From: Calditrichaeota bacterium AABM5.125.24
GTDB lineage: Bacteria; Electryoneota; AABM5-125-24; Hatepunaeales; Hatepunaeaceae
DNA length: 9,916 nt
Assembly: GCA_002127415.1 (NCBI GenBank)
Contig: MWJR01000129.1
Location: 1-9,916 of the forward strand
Direction of reading: 5' to 3'
Of this stretch, positions 7,634 through 9,916 are shown piece after piece. The position numbers and the translations under genes were made by a program. Within the stretch, counting starts at the first letter, position 1. The number at the start of each line of letters is the position of its first letter. The notes beneath the pieces are model-generated. The model worked only from the letters and a program-made list of their open reading frames with translations. It was not told where the DNA came from and did no database searches.

Positions 7634-7640
7634 TTTCCTT
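7634..7640 (-). promoter_or_regulatory. Shine-Dalgarno sequence deciding the moxR start
   Basis: On the - strand this reads AAGGAAA, then CTG, then ATG. It fixes the start at 7630 rather than at the distant upstream ATG at 7798. Confidence 0.7.
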
Positions 7641-7657
7641 CTATATACAGATAAGAT

Positions 7658-7687
7658 GGTAGGGGCGTGATAAATCACGCCCCTACC
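7658..7687. repeat. Perfect 30-base palindrome in the moxR 5' leader
   Basis: The arms GGTAGGGGCGTGAT (7658-7671) and ATCACGCCCCTACC (7674-7687) pair over 14 bases with an AA centre. It shares its ends, the GATAAATC-type centre and the trailing AGTAT with the composite repeat at 2997-3094. It ends 27 bases before the moxR ATG, so it probably sits in the untranslated leader as a stable hairpin. Confidence 0.88.
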
Positions 7688-7819
7688 AGTATGGATTTGA
7701 AAGATAAACACCGGCAGTCGGTAATGCAAACGCTCAGCCCTGGTTACTTGCAGGACGGGAAAGGTCATGTTATATTTGGAGTGAAGTAGCGCGGACACTC
7801 TTGTCGGCGTTCATCCGCA

Positions 7820-8026
7820 GGATGAAGAGAGAAACCCGGCCAGCTCGCTGGCCGGGCCACCCAATACTGAAGATGAAGAAACCCGGCCAGCTCGCTGGCC
7901 GGGCCACCCAATACTGAAGATGAAGAAACCCGGCCAGCGAGCTGACCGGGCCACCCAATACTGAAGATGAAGAAACCCGGCCAGCGATCCCCACTTTCGC
8001 AGGGACAAGGCTGGCCGGGCCACCCT
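7820..8026. repeat. Four-unit tandem hairpin array, 47-base period
   Basis: Four hairpins start at 7835, 7882, 7929 and 7976, exactly 47 bases apart. Each has the arms CCCGGCCAGC and GCTGGCCGGG, and they are joined by a nearly invariant 25-base linker (CCACCCAATACTGAAG followed by ATGAAGAAA). Units 1 and 2 have a TC loop. Unit 3 has a GA loop and one arm mismatch. Unit 4 has a 24-base loop (7986-8009). On the - strand each stem is followed by TTTCTTC, giving it a weak terminator look. The period is not a multiple of three, so open frames through it are not coding. Confidence 0.93.
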
Positions 8027-8040
8027 ATTGACTGGATTGC

Positions 8041-8119
8041 AACCTCCCCTTTGTCCCCCCTGCAATAGAATGGGGGAAATTAACCCCCCCTTATCCCCCC
8101 CTGCAATAGCAGGGGGGGT
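8041..8119. repeat. C-rich hairpin repeat, two tandem copies (B1 and B2)
   Basis: B1 (8041-8078) is decayed: its stem has GAATGGGGG where GCAGGGGGGG is expected. B2 (8082-8118) has the perfect stem CCCCCCCTGC/GCAGGGGGGG with an AATA loop at 8095-8118, identical to copy A at 2402-2425. B2 lies 14 bases beyond the DHH gene stop and could serve as its transcript's 3' hairpin, but no U-run follows. Confidence 0.85.
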
Positions 8120-8132
8120 ATATGTTTTGTCA

Positions 8133-9008
8133 CTACTTCAGGCGCTCGACTATCTCAGCGATTCGGGTGTCGGCGTATCTCATCCCTATGCGGCAGGTGC
8201 CGGCGCCCTCCATCCCGCCGCCGCCGAATTCCTCCATCAGACGGCCGATGTGGGCCTGGCAGGTGCGGTTGAAGATGCTCTTGGAGACCGACACCTTGCC
8301 CACCAACATATCGAGTTTGTCAACCCGCAAGTGCACGTTCCCTTCCGGATATTCGGTGAAGACCCGGAAGCGGTTTCCGTGGGGCGGTCGGTCTACCTGG
8401 CGGAAGTCGGTGAGGATGACATTGTCCAGCAGGGTCGTGCATCGCTTCGACTCCTGCTCGAACCGCGCCTCATCTGCCTTGTAGATCTCGACCCGCCTGG
8501 CCACCTCGGGGATTGAGAGGATGTCCGCCGCCGACCTGCCCTGCTTGATGGCGTCGATGATCAGCATCGCGTAGGAGTAATCCTGTTCAAAGCGCGGATC
8601 CAGCGTATAGCTTACCAGAATCCAGTCCCTGGGGGACATTATGTCTTCCTGCGTCAGGTTGGCGCTCCCGATCCGGTCGGCCTCGCTGACCAGCTCCTGA
8701 TACTTCGACAGCCTCTCCGGCCCGTAGAACTCGAACACCAGATGTGCTGCGCTGGGAGCCTTCTCGTGTTTGCCGCGGACTTTATCCAGCATAATCTGAG
8801 GCACTTGGCCGGTATCGTGATGATGGAACCAGACCCGGGCATCGGGATGGAACGGAAGATGCGCGACGACATCCCCGACGTCGATCTCAACCATTCTGTC
8901 TTCGATATCCTTGGGATTGGCGAAGTTGATCTCGTGGATGGTCTCCACCTCGCTGATCAACACCGCGCAGGTTATTCCGTCAAAGTCGAACCTGGTTATG
9001 AGACGCAT
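8133..9008 (-). CDS. DHH-superfamily phosphoesterase, exopolyphosphatase-like
   Basis: This 291-residue protein has the two-part build of DHH phosphoesterases, which use paired metal ions to hydrolyse polyphosphate, short nucleotides or related phosphoesters in the cytoplasm. Motif I is TRFDFDG (5-11, Asp8 and Asp10). The region normally reading WFDHH reads WFHHHDT (60-66), so the Asp of DHH appears to be His. SEADRI (108-113) supplies a further Asp (Asp111). The DHHA1-type end carries GGGGMEGAGTC (262-272), where such proteins usually have His after the glycines. I recall proteins annotated as exopolyphosphatase with the same opening and ending, but the true substrate is unknown. The ATG at 9006-9008 has AAGGAG five bases upstream. 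It follows kbl on the same strand after 115 bases, which hold only a weak 5-base-pair hairpin (9035-9051), so a shared transcript is possible. Confidence 0.85.
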   Translation of the reverse strand: MRLITRFDFDGITCAVLISEVETIHEINFANPKDIEDRMVEIDVGDVVAHLPFHPDARVWFHHHDTGQVPQIMLDKVRGKHEKAPSAAHLVFEFYGPERLSKYQELVSEADRIGSANLTQEDIMSPRDWILVSYTLDPRFEQDYSYAMLIIDAIKQGRSAADILSIPEVARRVEIYKADEARFEQESKRCTTLLDNVILTDFRQVDRPPHGNRFRVFTEYPEGNVHLRVDKLDMLVGKVSVSKSIFNRTCQAHIGRLMEEFGGGGMEGAGTCRIGMRYADTRIAEIVERLK

Positions 9009-9013
9009 AATCT

Positions 9014-9019
9014 CTCCTT
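9014..9019 (-). promoter_or_regulatory. Shine-Dalgarno sequence of the DHH phosphoesterase gene
   Basis: On the - strand this reads AAGGAG, five bases before the ATG. It confirms the start directly ahead of motif I. Confidence 0.7.
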
Positions 9020-9123
9020 GGTTTTAAGTTTCGACCGGGCTAAGAACCCGGCTCGGCGCAAAACAATTTGCCGGCTGCTGGACCGAACGGCTCAGCATAG
9101 AATTGCCGGTTGTAAAATAACGG

Positions 9124-9916
9124 CTATGTCCCGTATTTTTCGATGATCTCTTCCTTGGTCTTGCCAGGTATATCGTATTTCCTGCCGATCTTCTCGAAGG
9201 CTTCCAGCGCCTTGTCGATGTGTTCCTTCTCATGGGCGGCGGAGAGCTGAACCCTGATACGGGCCTGTCCCCTGCCCACCACGGGATAGAAGAAGCCGAT
9301 GACGTAGATGCCCTCGTAGTAGAGGTCTCTGGCGAAGTCCTGCGACAGCTTGGCGTTATATAGCATAATCGGGACAATCGGATGCACACCGGGCTTGATG
9401 TCGAAGCCGATGTTGGTCATATTCTCCCGGAAGTAGGTCGTGTTCCATTCCAGTTTGTCACGCAGGGCGGTGGTCTCGGACAACAGGTCTACGACCTTGA
9501 TGGCCGCCTGCACCACCACCGGGCAGAGGGTGTTGGAGAAGAGATAGGGTCTGGAACGCTGCCGGAGCATCTCGACGATCTCCCCCCTGGCTGAGGTGCA
9601 GCCGCCGGAGGCGCCGCCCATCGCCTTGCCGAGGGTGGTGGTGATTATGTCAACCCGGTCCATCACGCCGTGATGTTCGTGGGTGCCACGACCGGTCTTG
9701 CCGATAAAGCCGGTGCAGTGGGAGTCGTCGATCATCACCATGGCGTCGTATCTGTCGGCCAGGTCGCAGATCTGATCCAGCTTGCACAGGTCGCCGTCCA
9801 TTGAGAAGGCGCCGTCGGTGGCCACCATCCGGTAGCGCGCGTCCTGAGCCTCCTTCAGCTTCGCCTCAAGGTCGTCCATATCGACGTGGTTGAAGATGTA
9901 ACGCTTCGCCTTGCAG
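9124..9916 (-). CDS. kbl: Glycine C-acetyltransferase (2-amino-3-ketobutyrate CoA ligase), 5' partial
   Basis: Kbl is a PLP enzyme that cleaves 2-amino-3-ketobutyrate with CoA to glycine and acetyl-CoA, after threonine dehydrogenase, in the cytoplasm. The visible part has ATDGAFSMDG, the cofactor-binding DDSH, the Schiff-base lysine in TTLGKAMGGASGG (codon 9625-9627, matching E. coli Lys244), RQRSRPYLFSN and GFFYPVVGRGQARIR, all close to E. coli Kbl and distinguishing it from the related BioF, HemA and Spt enzymes. The ATG at 9877-9879 is internal: the frame continues upstream as CKAKRYIFNHVD, which matches E. coli CKAKRYRYANND, up to the window edge. By the E. coli numbering, about 147 residues lie outside the window. 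The C-terminus carries about 15 extra residues (IPGKTKEEIIEKYGT) relative to E. coli. A tdh gene, its usual partner, would be outside the window if present. Confidence 0.95.
   Translation of the reverse strand, partial: CKAKRYIFNHVDMDDLEAKLKEAQDARYRMVATDGAFSMDGDLCKLDQICDLADRYDAMVMIDDSHCTGFIGKTGRGTHEHHGVMDRVDIITTTLGKAMGGASGGCTSARGEIVEMLRQRSRPYLFSNTLCPVVVQAAIKVVDLLSETTALRDKLEWNTTYFRENMTNIGFDIKPGVHPIVPIMLYNAKLSQDFARDLYYEGIYVIGFFYPVVGRGQARIRVQLSAAHEKEHIDKALEAFEKIGRKYDIPGKTKEEIIEKYGT

Larger units (their letters stand above)
7631..8132. other. Repeat-filled intergenic region between the DHH gene and moxR
   Basis: This 502-base gap has no supportable gene. It lies downstream of the DHH phosphoesterase gene and upstream of moxR, all on the - strand. 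Read on the + strand, it holds the moxR Shine-Dalgarno (7634-7640), a perfect palindrome (7658-7687), about 130 bases with no structure I can recognise (about 7690-7820, the likeliest place for a moxR promoter although none is convincing), a four-unit hairpin array (about 7820-8026), and two C-rich hairpin repeats (8041-8119). Confidence 0.75.

Noticed and set aside
7631..7798. 56-residue N-terminal extension of MoxR from an upstream ATG
   Set aside because: It translates the 7658-7687 palindrome and unrelated sequence. The ATG at 7630 has a good Shine-Dalgarno and gives a normal MoxR length.
7832..8020. Possible CRISPR array (regular 47-base repeats)
   Set aside because: Both the palindromic part and the linker are conserved between units, so there are no variable spacers, and no cas gene is present.
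7770..8065. Overlapping - strand open frames giving repetitive peptides rich in WPG and GFL
   Set aside because: They only translate the 47-base hairpin array. The period is not a multiple of three, so the peptide repeats fall in different frames, and there is no ribosome-binding site or family similarity.
9035..9051. Hairpin after kbl as a terminator (CCGGG/CCCGG)
   Set aside because: It has only five base pairs, a seven-base loop and no U-run on the - strand, which is too weak to call.

Overview
The window (9,916 bases, GC-rich, Gram-negative in character) holds seven genes: two cut by the window edges and five complete. A signal-peptide-bearing protein with an outer-membrane-barrel-like N-terminus implies a diderm bacterium. 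The gene set, together with intergenic spaces full of small palindromic repeats, resembles uncultured FCB-group or candidate-phylum bacteria such as Zixibacteria. This placement rests on general resemblance only and has not been tested by a search.

Layout: metE (cobalamin-independent methionine synthase, + strand, N-terminus outside the window) occupies the first 2.2 kb. Everything else reads on the - strand. metE converges on a small membrane-anchored protein gene, and the convergent gap (2223-2562) is filled with palindromic repeats. Reading leftward in the direction of transcription, the - strand genes are: kbl (glycine C-acetyltransferase, N-terminus outside the window), a DHH-superfamily phosphoesterase, a 502-base repeat-filled gap, moxR (AAA+ ATPase) overlapping a DUF58/vWA gene, a signal peptide peptidase SppA fused to an N-terminal barrel-like domain, and the small membrane protein.

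How the genes fit together: metE and kbl are amino-acid housekeeping genes with no evident link to each other. The moxR-DUF58 pair is a classic AAA+ chaperone and MIDAS-containing vWA partner set, translationally coupled by a 23-base overlap. The barrel-SppA gene follows 119 bases downstream on the same strand, so the three may form an envelope-related unit, but this is inference.

The most unusual items are: the barrel-SppA fusion, which keeps both catalytic residues; a four-unit, 47-base-period array of perfect hairpins in which one unit has its palindrome flipped and another carries a 24-base fragment of a different repeat; three copies of a second palindromic family, one of them nested around another palindrome; and a DHH-family enzyme with altered signature motifs. 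No RNA gene, CRISPR array, phage gene or transposase was recognised.
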